From Maratus speciosus (Eukaryota > Arthropoda > Arachnida > Araneae > Salticidae): a stretch of 64,000 bases of DNA. Both the position numbers and the translations under genes were made by a program. The notes below the pieces were generated by a model. That model saw only the letters and a list, made by a program, of their open reading frames with translations, was not told the origin of the DNA and made no database searches. Within the stretch, counting starts at the first letter, position 1. Each line of letters begins with the position of its first letter. This document shows, one piece after another, positions 22,165-33,842 of this stretch. Where the stretch lies: assembly GCA_963932465.1 (NCBI GenBank), contig OZ010788.1:673652484-673716483 (forward strand). Reading direction: 5' to 3'.

Positions 22165-23480
22165 TAGTATATTTAAAGACTTATAAATTACCTTTTAATA
22201 AATAGATCAACCAGTTTCATACACACAGTCGGTGATATTATCAAGGTCAATACTGATAAATATTTATTTTCGCAAACATTCGAAAAATGCATTGGTAATC
22301 AAAACCACGAGATCAGGGCCTGTTTACAGAATAGGCCGTTCTTACACACTGAAATACAAAGTGGCTCCCCAAAAAACACTTTTCAAAACTAATTTTTAGA
22401 AAAAAAAATCTACTAGGGTAAAAAATTTAGTTTTTCCCTTGCTATGCTGCAATTTGTGAGTCTCAAAAGATATTTTGACGTTCTCAACTGTAAATCATCA
22501 AAAATCAACGTTTAAACACGCAATAAAATATATTAGGTAATGTGAATAAAACCAGACGTATACGTTTCGTGAGTTCCAGGAGTCGCATCATTAATGTATA
22601 AAATCTATGTATAAAAACAATATCCCCCCCCCCCCCAACTACATGCACGGCGAAAACCCAAATGTCAGTAAACACAGTACCGAAAGACCATCAACTTCCA
22701 GCAGCCAGTTGTATGTTATTGTGTCTTTAAACGTTGATTTTTGGCGATTTATATTTCCACATAAGTTTTTATTTACTATTTTCAACTGTAGTTCCATATT
22801 TGTAATTTACAAACTTAATTGATTATGTATAATTGAGTATAAATAAAATACTTCTTCATATGTATATAATTAGTTGATTTTAGTAAATTAACATTAAATG
22901 CGTTATTTACTCGAAATTTTGATGGTAAAATTTCAAATTATTTAAGCATAAAAATGATTAAGCTTTCAAATTATTTAAGCATTGATTTATTAAATAAAAA
23001 AAATTGGCAGTGTAATAGGGGGGCGGGGGGGGAGCTGTGATACATCGGGCTTCCTGTACTTCTAAGTCTTAAGCGGGCCCTACACGGGATCACAGGCATA
23101 ATGAAAGCAGGTGCTTTAGCGTAAATTATTTTATGCCGTTATTTTTAAATTTTTAATGATTGATAACGATTGATAATGAAATTAATTGAATATATACAAA
23201 ATTTATATTTATAGAATTTGGTGCGAGATGCTTTATAAATTGAAAAACAATAGGATAAAAAAATTCAAGTTCACAGATGGCCATTTTTATAAAAGCATTG
23301 ACCTGCTTTCAATATACTTGTGATCTCGTGGGTTTGATTATAAAGTTCATTTTTCAATTTTTTTCGAAAATAATTTATTTGTCAGTATTGATCTTGATAA
23401 TGTCACCGTTTGTGCACATGGAGCATGTTTATCTGTTTATTGAAAGGTATTTATAACCCTTTAAATGTACTGTTTTCACT
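22165..23480. mobile_element. TIR DNA element with ~165-bp arms
   Basis: Bases about 22165-22330 and 23320-23480 are imperfect reverse complements. TATTATCAAGGTCAATACTG pairs with CAGTATTGATCTTGATAATG, and CCACGAGATC pairs with GATCTCGTGG. A second, smaller inverted repeat lies inside (CATCAAAAATCAACGTTTAA near 22497 and TTTAAACGTTGATTTTTGG near 22725). No transposase is visible. It ends ~170 bp upstream of lectin exon 23648. Confidence 0.7.
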
Positions 23481-23647
23481 TTTAAACTGTATAACTTTAA
23501 TTTTATGATAGAAATAAGTGATATAAGTATTTAGATAAATATAATTGATTTCCTTACATAATTATATAACAAAGCAAACTAGTTAAATTTTAGACATGTG
23601 TGTTGATAAAATATGTTTGTGATGTTTGTTAATCTTAATTTTACTAG

Positions 23648-23753
23648 GTTATTCAAAGAAGAGGTGACTTTCAGAGAGCGAAAGACTACTTCTTCCAGGA
23701 TTGGAAAAATTACAAGGAAGGATTTGGCGCAATAGAAAGAGATTTCTGGCTCG
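23648..23753 (+). CDS. Techylectin/ficolin-like FReD exon (first seen in window)
   Basis: The acceptor TTTTACTAG precedes the exon and GTATTATTTTTT follows it. It reads VIQRRGDFQRAKDYFF, then DWKNYKEGFGAIERDFWLG, the N-terminal block of a fibrinogen C-terminal domain (in homologues GGWTVIQRR...DFWLGN). It starts in phase 0 and ends in phase 1. The G completing the last glycine codon joins exactly to GT at 31200. The preceding exon (usually encoding CDM-TDGGGWT) was not found anywhere to the left, so that intron exceeds 23.6 kb or the gene is truncated. Family role: secreted lectins that bind acetylated sugars on microbes in arthropod innate immunity. Confidence 0.88.
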
Positions 23754-23904
23754 GTATTATTTTTTTAATTCTTTCGAGTACTGTCAATTTAATTCTTTTC
23801 CTCATAAAAGCTATCATAAAGGTGAGACAAGATAAAAATAATTTGAAATTACACAAAGTATGAAATACATGCATTTTATAAAATATTGGACAAAACAAAT
23901 CATA

Positions 23905-24473
23905 TGAACAGGAATTCTGCTTTTCCAGAATTTAGTGTCGGCCCCGAAGAAAACAAAATATATGTATATAAATATAGATAGAACGAAACATATTTCAGTT
24001 TCAAGACTTAAAACACACGCCTTTATTTTATGTAAAATGACGTCATTCGCACCCGCTGAAGAATTCCACATTTACGATCTCGTCTTAAACAATATTTACA
24101 GAAAAGTATGCATAGGACGTCACTATATAGCAGAATAATACACAAATCTAGCAAAAAAGCGATGTCATCATTCAAGAAACTCGACCAAAAAAAAAAAAAT
24201 GGCTATCTAATGATTCACATGCCTTCATTTGTTTGTAACATTAATATAGATACTTAAAATTAAATATAGTTTAAAATATAGCTCAATGTTTTATCAGAAA
24301 CCATTTATTTATATATTTTCAAAATAGCACGTATTTAAGTTAAATTTTAATTCAGTTATTATGGGAAAATGGCATCAAAAAGATATAATAGTCTACTATT
24401 TTCTAACTATTTTTCCTTTACTTTCTACAGAAGTGGTTCAGTTGCCAACATAAAAAAAAATCGTTAAAAACTA

Positions 24474-24510
<37 letters not shown>

Positions 24511-24715
24511 AATACCTAAAAAATAAATGGAGATGCAGTTTTCGAACAAATTGCATTTAAAAGGATTTTTTCCCCTATACGACGGCCTAAAAATTGAAAA
24601 TGTGCGATACTTAGAAGTTAAAAAAATTGTAGTAGAGATTATCCCGTACAATAATACATCTGCTTTGTTTTACGGCTGGCTTATATAACGGAACGTTATT
24701 TTTTAGAGACAACCC
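23905..24715 (-). repeat. Dispersed repeat copy A (inverted relative to copy C)
   Basis: Starts ACAGGAATTCTGCTTTTCC and ends near GCCAGCCGTAAAACAAAGCA (complement). It is the imperfect reverse complement of 31700-32590: both carry TGACGTCATT, TTTATTTTATGTAAAATGACG, the ACGTCGTAT-like block and the conserved CAACTGAACC/GGCAACG region. Poly-A runs near 24476-24508 interrupt it. No gene is supported; short open frames are shadows. Confidence 0.65.
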
Positions 24716-25470
24716 TTTAATTGCTAGTCAAAAGAAATAGCATGTCGGAGGCTAATATAGTTTTATTTCACTACTTCGGAAAGAATTTTAGACACATGTT
24801 ATGTGAAAATTTCCTTACATGTTACATTCAATAAGTAAATGTTTCAATAATAAATTTAGTGAGTCGTGTGATTTAACTCTGAACACGCTTTTTTTTATTT
24901 ACTGGCCCAAAATAACACATAATAAAAAATATACAGGAAATGAAAACAATTTTTTCTATGTACTTTTAAAGAAAGGTGCGTAAAAAGAGTTCTGAAATTC
25001 ATGACATCTCTGCTGAAAATAAGATGGTAACCAAAATTTTATTTTTAAAAAACTTAATTTCCTTCATATTTTTATTCATTCTTTTAGAAATACATTTTAG
25101 GTTGTTATTTATTTTTTCTTTTCTCTCGAAAATTAATTGCAAAATATTTATTTTTTTAATTAATTTAAATAAATAAATAAATAAATAAATATGGCCTGTT
25201 ATTTTTTAAAAACAGAAATCGATTTCTGGAAGTTTCCAATATGTGAATCAAATTGACGGTTTCTTCTGGTAAGTAGTTATGATTTAAAAACTACCCGCAT
25301 TGTAATTCGTTTTGTAGCAATTTAAAAGGAATTTAACATTAAGAGTTCCAAACTTTAAACTTTCATTATTCCTGAACTATTTGACCGATTGACGTGCTGT
25401 TTGTTATTGAGAATGAAAAATGTAACTCATATCTGTTATAAAAATTACCCCAAATATATATATATATACA
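24716..25470. other. Intron sequence with a simple AAAT repeat
   Basis: AT-rich with (AAAT)n near 25167-25192 and a (TA)n run just before the pogo element. I see no gene. Confidence 0.4.
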
Positions 25471-28246
25471 CAGTCAGTACCAGATATACGGTCATTCGCT
25501 TATAAGGTCACTTTCGTAAGTCCGGACTGACTGAATAGGTATTACGTATTAAAATACACCGCCTATATGGTCAGTTTCCAATAGCTACTATCGGATATAT
25601 GGTCATATGGTCATCTTTTGTCTCCCTTTTTATTGCAAAATTTCATATAGTTTTATGCTTTTTACTTCCCTATTTTAGGGTGTAAAGTGTCGAATAGACG
25701 TATCATTGAATTTCAAGTATCTTCCACTGTCAGCCTCTTTGTATTTGTATCGCGTTGCTTTTCATTTTTAATAGCTTTAGAAAGAAGTGGATGGACATCC
25801 TGAATGAGGAACTTCTTTCCTCCTAGTCAATCTTTCCATTTTTCCATCGTTGAATCTCCCGTGCTTTTGCTAAAATCCAAAGTACGACCTTCCTTATGGT
25901 AAAGAAAGGCCAGTTGACATTTTTATAGCTTTAGAATGAGAGCGAGACCTTTTCCTTTTTAAACGGAGCCTTAGAGATCGCGATAACTGTGCATACCACG
26001 TGACTAGATGCGCGTAGACACTCGGGGGAGGGATCTTCTCTTCCCGGTGACAGCCTATGAGAGAAACTCTTTCCTGTCTGTAAGTCATATCACACACTGA
26101 ATAGACAAATTACAAAAAAGCGTAAATCAAGAGACATTTCATCCAGTTAACAAACAAGAAACCGGTTTGAACGCTACAATTTGTCTCCTGTCTCATGCTT
26201 TTGTCTGCTTGTTTGTTCGGTGTGCGATCTGCCTAAGAGTTTCCAAAGCTCCGGAGATTTCTCCCTCAACTGTCGCATTAGATACCGATTCTTGGAAAAT
26301 ATGCCATCACCCCTTGCGGCCGAATGAAAGTTGTCCTCCATGCAGAGAAAAGTTAAATCACGCATTTTTAGTTTTTTGTATTTTTCATTACTTGTCGCTG
26401 CGTATAAAGTCTTCGTTCGTTTATTAATTATATTTTGTGAATACAAGATGTCAGCAAAACGAAAAATTTGACAATTGCGGAAAAAAAATTGGTAGAAAAG
26501 TTTGAAAAATCGAATGTATGGAAAGCAGCTTTCACGAAGACTGATGGAATAGAAAGAGCGACACTGAATAACGTCTTAGAGTTCAAATCTTGTTAAACAG
26601 AAGATGTGATCAACCAAAAGAGAAAGCGAGAACATGTTTTAACATTTGAGAATGTTGAGAAAGTTCTTTTTACTTGGATAAAATCTGCCAGATTTCAGAA
26701 TTTTCCAATACATGGATTACCGTAAAAGAAAAATCTCTGAAAATTGCTGCATAACTAGGAATACCAAAGTTTACTGCCAAAGAATGGAAGACATGGCTGT
26801 TAACTTGTTAAGTGACATTCTCAGTAGGTACATACCTTATGATTTTTTAATTTTGATAAACTTGGGCTGTTTTTTTTTTCCATGTTTCGTCAGATAAAAC
26901 TGTTATTTTAAGAACGAAAAATGAAGAGGTGGTAAAGTAAGCAAAAAAAAGATTGACCATTTTATTAGCAGCGAATACGAATAGATGGATCAGAGAAATT
27001 GACTCCCGTTAGTTATTGGTAAATTTTTCTAGCCTCGTTGTTTGAAAAACTGCAAATCTTTGCATGAATCTTACGATGCGAACCGAAAGGCCTTGATGAC
27101 AACAAGCATTTGGGAAAAAGAAATTCGGCATTTCGATAAAATTTGCACAGACAAGTGGCTATAATCGCAAACAACTGTACCGTCCATTGCATGATTCCCA
27201 ATTTAAATCCCATTGAACTTGTTTTCTTGCCTCCAAACTGAACCAGTATGGCACAACAATTATATCAAGCGATTATTAAATATATTAAGATAAATTATCG
27301 AAAGCAGCTTCTAAAAGACACCATTGCTGCCATTGATAAAAAAAAAAGTTTCGCGTGACTGTGTTAGATGCCATGTGTTACGCAGACAAGAGTTGGAATA
27401 TGGTATTAAAGAAGAGCATTGAAAATTGTTTTTGACATCCTTGGCTTCCAGAATGCGAAGAATTATCGTTCGAAGACAATGAGACAGTCATGAGGTGTCC
27501 CTATTTGAGGTTGCACAAGAATTACGGAATGCCAGTTTGCATAATACATGACGAACTGGCATATGCAGTTGTTGACAGTGAGATCGCTACTAATGGACTT
27601 TACCCACAAGTGGCAACAGTCATGCCTTTGCGGGTATGTACCTTACGAAAAAGACCGCTTATTGGACGAAGGGGAAACCGTGTTAAAATGTTCTTCACGT
27701 CTTATGGTGTTTTTCTTCTAGATATCCGCAGCTGACGGGACATCGGTAAAGTCCATGGTGAAGCTTCTATACTGGAAATAGTTTCGGAATTTTAAATATA
27801 AACACTGATGGAAACGATGATAATAACAGTGAATTCGAAGCTGAACCGACAACGCGAGTAGAAGCTCTCAAAGCACTAAATACATTCAGATATTTTTTTA
27901 CCAATCCCAAAGGCACAGAGGAACATTTTAAAACTGTTCGTGAATAAGAAAAAGTAGTTTTAACAACTACGATAAAAAACAAGCAAACCTGCATAAAAGA
28001 TTATTTTTACGAGTATACTTATCAATTCGAAATTTTAAGTGTAAAGCAATTCTTGTTTATGCCTCTTGTTTTATAAATTATAGGTTCATAGCTTCTTTGT
28101 ACATTACTGTACTAATATAACTAACTTATTAATAATATTTTATAGTCTAAAATAAAATTCCTGCTTACACCGCATATAAGGTCACCCCGCTTATAAGGTC
28201 ATATTTTTCAGGACCGCAGGGGTGACCCTATAACCGATACTGACTG
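25471..28246 (+). mobile_element. Fossil pogo/Tigger-type element
   Basis: The left end CAGTCAGTACCAG and the complement of the right end, CAGTCAGTATCGG, form terminal repeats. TATA(C/G)GGTCA blocks recur next to both ends, and the TA dinucleotides at the flanks fit a TA target. Between them is a decayed transposase. The element lies wholly within the first lectin intron. Confidence 0.8.
26441..27960 (+). pseudogene. pogo/Tigger (CENP-B-like) transposase remnant
   Basis: Translated piecewise. The N-terminus near 26449 reads SAKRKNLTIAEKKLVEKFE, typical of a CENP-B helix-turn-helix. About 26630-26790 resembles the second DNA-binding half (VEKVLFTWIKSAR, IHGLPVKEKS). Near 27160-27300 the catalytic-domain signature NLNPIELVFLPPN appears. 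Several stops and frameshifts break it (for example after LEFKSC near 26597), so no enzyme can be made. The other DDE acidic residues could not be placed with certainty. Confidence 0.75.
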
Positions 28247-28316
28247 TATATTATATAATTTTCTGTACAATAATACCATTGAAAGATAATAAAAATGACC
28301 AATAATATGAAAACAC

Positions 28317-28321
28317 AAGCA

Positions 28322-28372
<51 letters not shown>
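28317..28372. repeat. (TA)n microsatellite
   Basis: About 25 uninterrupted TA dinucleotides in the intron, between the pogo fossil and a Helitron. Confidence 0.95.
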
Positions 28373-28457
28373 AAGAAATTGAAGAACAGTAGCATTATTG
28401 AATATAATACATCGGAATGAGAAAGCAGTTAAGGATTTAGAAAATTATATAATTATA

Positions 28458-29047
28458 TCTATATTGATAAAAGAAATTTTCGCTCTGTGTGTGTGTGCGA
28501 TGGGTAGCTAAATCTACTACACTTACGAGGCTGAAGTGACGTTTATAGATGACCTATAAAAATTTCCAAATATTGAATTTATAGATTTAATTTTTATGCA
28601 TTTATGTATAATCCCCCCCCCCACCTGATAATGAATATCGGCTGCTACTGCAAGATTCGACTTTTTTGAGGGCTTGACCGAAGGTGCAACTCCTCGCGGC
28701 CTTCGATTGGTGGGATTCGATTTTTGACCCCGTATTATTGGGGGGATTCCACCCGTGGGACTTGGAAACGGCCTGTACAATACTAAGTACCTCCCCCACC
28801 TCTTAACTCATTCTTTCAACAGTAGAGGGCGTTTTAAACTTTTAATTTGTTCATTACTACCTCATACAATTTTCCAATAATTATGAAAAAAATTACATTA
28901 AAAACCTCAACAATTAGCAGCTTCTCCCCCATTTTCACACAATGAGCGGAACGTATTTGAAACAAAATCGAATTAAAAATCATACAAATTTAAAGTTCAT
29001 TTAAGAATATTATTACGGATCCGTTCAACGCCGAGCGGGTCAGCTAG
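28458..29047 (+). mobile_element. Non-autonomous Helitron
   Basis: Starts A|TCTATATTGATAAAAG followed by a TGTGTGTG tract and ends GGGTCAGCTAG|T. The 5' TC, 3' CTAG and host A/T on either side are the Helitron rule, and arthropod Helitrons often start and end in this style. It is 590 bp with no Rep/helicase. A C-tract lies near 28613-28623. Short open frames inside are not supported as genes. Confidence 0.7.
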
Positions 29048-29377
29048 TATATACATAAACGTTTGCTATAGTGAGATAGATAATAAGATTATATAGTTAC
29101 ATAGAGATAGATGGTATAATTATATTTTATTTCAAAAATTTAATATCTTATCCTTACCTGCTACCTCACAGATTATATTGAGTTAGATTAGTAGGATTAA
29201 TAATGAAACAAACTTTTTTTGACTTTAAAAATGAAGCTTAATAATGAAAATTAGTTAAATATGGAGAGTAGAAAAAGTTTCTCTTAAAGGGTACATTTAT
29301 CATAAAAGCGCATACTTAAAAAAATTAATTATGTCACCAAACAGCGATAAATCTCAAAAAAAAAAAAAAAAATTCCA

Positions 29378-29411
<34 letters not shown>

Positions 29412-31199
29412 GACGGTCTATTGAGGTTCCGCAGTAATTTCTTTTATAAACATATATATATATACACGTGAGAAGAACATTATGTAATAAATAATAATAT
29501 ACGTATATTACGTAGTAAATTATTATGTAATAAATAATAATATATATTATGTAATAAATAATTATGAAAATAATCAACATTTTTTAGCTTAATATCTTGA
29601 ACAAACATTAACTATAGGCATGAATAGTTGCGAGACCATAGAGTCAAGCAATTGGAAAACTCATCTTCCTAAAAATTAAAAAAAAAAACATTAAAAAAAC
29701 ATCAAAGCAATTTAACAAATTACAACGACCATTTGGAAAATGATTTTTTCAAAGAATAAAATTTAAGACATAAAAAATCGCACGGAGTTGATCATACATT
29801 ACGTACGCCATGAAATAAACATTAATAGTGTTATTACACGTAAAAATTGCAAGCGACAAAAATCGCCTGCGACTCGTACGTATCATCCACCTGAAACTTA
29901 CGTATTATCCAAGCATTTCATTGGCTGCTCGGGAAAAGGCTTTTCCATCGTCCGATTTCCAAGAAATCCGATGACCCATTTTAAATGCAATTTCATTCTT
30001 AAACTTCTAAACATCTTACACTATTACTTTTTACACCGTCGTATAAAGAAAAAAAAATGTACTTTTAAATTCAATTTGTTTGATAGCTGTATCTCAATTT
30101 GTTTCTGAGTTATTAATTTTTTTTGTAGTTTTTATTATTTTTTTTTTCACAGTGGCAACAGAAGTATCCATCTTTGTTGAAAGTAAAGGGAAAATACATA
30201 TTACTGTATAGACCAATCAGAAAACGAATAAAATGCGGATTCAACCAATAAAACGCTTCAAATATGATTTTGATTTCCTACCCTGACGAGGACAATAAAC
30301 CTTTTTCCATATGGTTAAAAAATTATAGATTTACAGGAGAAAAACTATACAGAGAAATGTTTCATGATTTAAAATCGTTAATACTTTTATGAAAATATAT
30401 TAAAAATAATATAAGTAACATGTATGTAAGTGTAACACTGTAATATTTATTTAGCCGAATACATTTTAGAGATAACTACAAGAAAACAGGAATTCTGCTT
30501 TTTCAGAAATGAGTGCCGTCCCCGATGAAAAAAGAAATATGTATATAAATATAGATAGTACAAAACATATTTCAGTTTTAAGACTTAAAACACCTGTACA
30601 ACACTTTATTTTATATAAAATATTTATTAAATAAAAAACACTCATCTTGTTGCTTCAATATATCTCGCATCTTGCTTTGTAAATCGCTAATAAAAAAAAG
30701 TGGTACACTGTATGTTCTTGTGTAACACTGGAAATGACATTTATTGAAAAATTCTGACTGTTATATTTTACGAGAAAACCCTATTGTTCCGTTAGCTCCT
30801 ATGTCCCATTAGCCATATGTATTTTTCTCAATATTTGTTATCTGGATTTTTTGTTATACTGACAGCATGAACTACGGATAACATGAACAAAAATTTAATT
30901 CCGCTTGAGGTTCATGTTAACGAGGTTTGACTGTATTTATGCTTATGTAAGAATAAAAATAAAATCATTGAAGTTATTAGAAATCAATATCGTATAGAAG
31001 GCTCCTAATCGACCCGACTAGCACTTTTTTAAATAAAAATATTAGAAACCTACTCAGAAGGTTGTTTCTGTTTCAATTGCTCTAGCATAATTGCCACGAA
31101 CATTTTCCATGAAAATCTTCGGAAAACGAACCACTGCATAATACGAATTTTGTAAACAATGCAGGTATATGTATTAACTAAGTTTTTTTTCTTTTCTAG
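29048..31199. other. Intron: simple repeats and rearranged dispersed repeats
   Basis: 29357-29412 is A-run, (AT)n and T-run. 29975-30200 matches the first part of copy C (31780-31985) in the same orientation (TGCAATTT, ACCGTCGTAT, TGTAGTTTT, GGCAACAGAA). 30484-30640 matches the left part of copy A (GGAATTCTGCTTTTTCAG, ATAAATATAGATAG) in A's orientation. No exon is visible before 31200. Confidence 0.55.
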
Positions 31200-31364
31200 G
31201 TAACGACAACCTGTTTGCCTTGACAAATCAGAAACTTTACTCGGTGAGATTCGACTTGAAAGATTCTCAAGGAAATAAAAGATACGCCCACTACGACAAC
31301 TTTTGGATTGCCGACGAAGACCACAAGTACACTCTTCAAATTTCCTCTTACGTCGGAGATGCAG
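31200..31364 (+). CDS. Techylectin/ficolin-like FReD exon 2
   Basis: The acceptor CTTTTCTAG is at 31191-31199 and the donor GTATTA begins at 31365. The 165-bp exon reads NDNLFALTNQKLYSVRFDL, then a block with RYAHYDNFWIADEDHKYTL and YVGDAG. This is the classic central FReD block (GNDN-x-LT-x-Q-x-L-x-VR-DL...G-A-GD). Both ends are phase 1, so it is symmetric and could be skipped without a frameshift. The intron to the next exon is 28.4 kb, almost all mobile DNA. Inverted copies of a dispersed repeat lie on either side (see 23905-24715 and 31700-32590). Confidence 0.92.
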
Positions 31365-31447
31365 GTATTATTGAAAACTATAATATACTTTATTTATTCT
31401 GAGCCCTTTTTTTTACCATTTCTTTGATTCTAAATGTTGGGGATGAG

Positions 31448-31478
<31 letters not shown>

Positions 31479-31699
31479 CTATTTTTGCTCGATGTGTAAC
31501 TTAGAAAAAAAAAAAAAAACGAGAAATGACCTTCTATAATGGGCTTGCCAGTTTTTCTCCCTTTTTATTCATAAATTCCGAGTTCATTCCGATTATTCAA
31601 AATTAAGAAAAATTTCAAATACTTCTTTTCCTTTTTTTTTTTTTTTAAAGCTCCCGATACGGTATACCATTTCTTTATGCCAGCTTATTTTGCGTCGTC
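31365..31699. other. Intron with homopolymer runs
   Basis: T-run near 31449-31474, A-run near 31506-31519, T-run near 31630-31645. No gene. Confidence 0.6.
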
Positions 31700-32590
31700 T
31701 CCAAAAAATAACATTACCTTACAGAAGCCAGCCGTGAAACAAAGCAGTATGATTAAATACTCTATAGTAATTTTTTTAACTTCTAAGCATCGTACATTTT
31801 CAATTTTTATACCGTCGTATTGGGAAAAAACGTACTTTTAAATGCAATTTGTTTGAAAACTTCATCTCTATTTATTTTTGAAATATTATTATTATTTTAT
31901 TTTTGTAGTTTTTGGAGCTATTTGCTTAATATTGGCAACGAAATTTCTCCATTTCTGTAGAAAGTAAAAGAAAAATAGTTGTAAAATGTTAATTATATAT
32001 TTTTGTTGCCACTTTTTCATAACAACCGAAAGAAAATGTAGTTACAATACGGTCTAGTTTGAAAAAATATAAACAAATGATTTCTGTTAAAACATGGAGC
32101 TATTATAAATTATATTTAATTTTAAGTATCTATTTTAATGTTACAAGCAAATGAAGGCCTATGAATCATTAGACAGCCGTTTATTTTTTCGTCGAGTTTC
32201 GGCATTATTTTGCTGCATTTGTGTATTATTTCGCGATAGTGACGTCCTATGCATACTTTACTGTAGATGTTGGAGAGTGGATCGTAAATGTGATATTCTT
32301 AAGCGGATGCGAGGCTAACGAGAAAGACAGGCTACTGCGGTTCATCCCATGCGTCTTTTTTTACAGACCGCTAGAGTGACGTGATACTCTTCTCGCACAT
32401 CTTGATTGATGCATTCGAGCATCACGTGATGCGAATGACGTCATTTCACATAAAATAAAAGCGTGTGCTGTGAGTTTTAAAATTGAAATATGTTTTGTAC
32501 TATTTATATATGCATTTTTTTTTTCATCGGGGTGGGGGGGGGGGGGGGCGATACTAAATTCTGAGAAAGCAGAATTCCTGTTTTCTACTT
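31700..32590 (+). repeat. Dispersed repeat copy C
   Basis: Imperfect reverse complement of 23905-24715, as described there. It ends at the complement of the GGAATTCTGC terminus near 32575. It contains a G-run at 32533-32548. Together with copy A it flanks exon 31200-31364 in inverted orientation. Confidence 0.65.
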
Positions 32591-32778
32591 TTATTTATTT
32601 TTTTTATTTTTTTTTTGCTTTGATGACAAACAATAAATTTTTACCACTTGCGGTTTTAACTTACCTTTGCGCGGAAATATTTTTATCATATGGGCATGCT
32701 GTGTAAAAGCTTAATTGGTACTGCAGAAATTGTTGAACCGCTTGTCCAACTCTATATCAAGTCTGGCCCTATTTTCTT

Positions 32779-33126
32779 TTAACACTAAACATGCCGCTTG
32801 GCGCATTTATGCGTCATTTATAAAGCTATCGTTGAAAAATTCTAAATTCTCCCTAGAAAGTTTGTTTGTATAGTAATTTTTATTTATTATAATGTTAAGT
32901 GATAGATACTTCGTGAATTATATAAATAAAAACTAATTTTAAAAAGTTCTGGTATGAAATCGAAATTTATGAATACAAAAATTGCCAGAATTGGCAGCAT
33001 AGTTTGCGGGTAGTTATAATACAGAAAGTTTGATAGGAGTTGTACCTTTATCATAATTCATAGTAAAAATATCAACTGTATTTAATGCATTCATTTGCTT
33101 CTGAGAATTATAACTTTTAGTGTTAC
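32779..33126. mobile_element. Possible piggyBac-like MITE, right TTAA lost
   Basis: The left end TTAACACTAAACATGCCGC resembles the element at 55916-56122 (TTAACACTAGAACGGCC). The right end reads TTTTAGTGTTAC, so the complement begins GTAACACTAAAA and the TTAA is changed. About 350 bp, no coding. Confidence 0.45.
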
Positions 33127-33179
33127 AAACTTTACCCAAATGACATTTTTTAAAATATATATATTATGTATTAAATTAA

Positions 33180-33300
33180 TACTAGCCCCCCATGGCGACC
33201 AGTTTGGTATCCCTTAAAATTTATGTTTCGGAAAGCATGCTAATCAGTGTATCATGTTACTTTTATTCATAATTTAATTTACTTGGTCTCCCTTAAATAA
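33180..33300 (-). mobile_element. Helitron 3' end, same family as 40846-41611
   Basis: On the minus strand it ends GCCATGGGGGG-CTAG followed by T. The next ~110 bases (ATCATGTTACTTTTATTC, ATAATTTAATTTA) are the reverse complement of 41520-41600. The family is thus present in opposite orientations 8 kb apart. The 5' part was not delimited. Confidence 0.6.
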
Positions 33301-33304
33301 AACT

Positions 33305-33595
33305 AATATAATCCCTTAAGCTAATATTAATTTTTGTTGCATTAAAATATCCCAATTTGTTGATTTTCTATAAGCAAGTAAACACTATTGGTTTACAATG
33401 GAAGTCTATGAGAATTTGGCGAAATATTAGAGATATCGCCGAGTTGGCGTCCCTTTTGGCGACTGATTTTGGTCCCCAAATTTGGCGATATATCGCCAAG
33501 TTGGCGACGATTTGGCGGCAGAACAGGGTCCCCCCTATGGTACCCCCCCCCCCTTATAGGTATGGTGATGCTTTAAATTCTGTTAAATAACCAAT
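33305..33595. repeat. Dispersed repeat with GGCGATATATCGCC palindromes
   Basis: Matches 63578-63865 in the same orientation, sharing TAATATAATCCCTTAAGC, TGGAAGTCTATG, GGCGATATATCGCC and CAGGGTCC-CCCTATGG. It contains several TTGGCGA(C) iterations and a C-run near 33544. No coding potential. Confidence 0.75.
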
Positions 33596-33639
33596 GAGAT
33601 GCGTTTCATTCGAGCGTTGCCATTAAACAATTAACAAAT

Positions 33640-33842
33640 AATCACGATTTTTGTGCCACGTACGATAGCGTAATATATATATATAGATATTTAAAGGAAT
33701 TAGTTAGATGCGAAGAATTACCACATCGATAGCATGTCGTTTTGCCTTTGTTTACATCACAATTTGCGTACTTGTTGATCTGGTTCAGAGAACTGTGAAA
33801 ATTGTTCTGCTTTGCAGTACATGCATCATTGTTATCATTCAT
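33640..33842 (-). pseudogene. Gag-like zinc-knuckle remnant
   Basis: A minus-strand open frame of 66 codons includes CYRCGNSSHLTNSF, i.e. C-x2-C-x4-H-x4-F. The fourth ligand cysteine is replaced. Basic and polar residues precede it, as in retroelement nucleocapsid regions. No other Gag, Pol or LTR was recognised near it. It may be a chance open frame, but the knuckle spacing is specific. Confidence 0.45.

Noticed and set aside
24418..24651. Open frame rich in phenylalanine
   Set aside because: It is the translation of a poly-A tract on the opposite strand.
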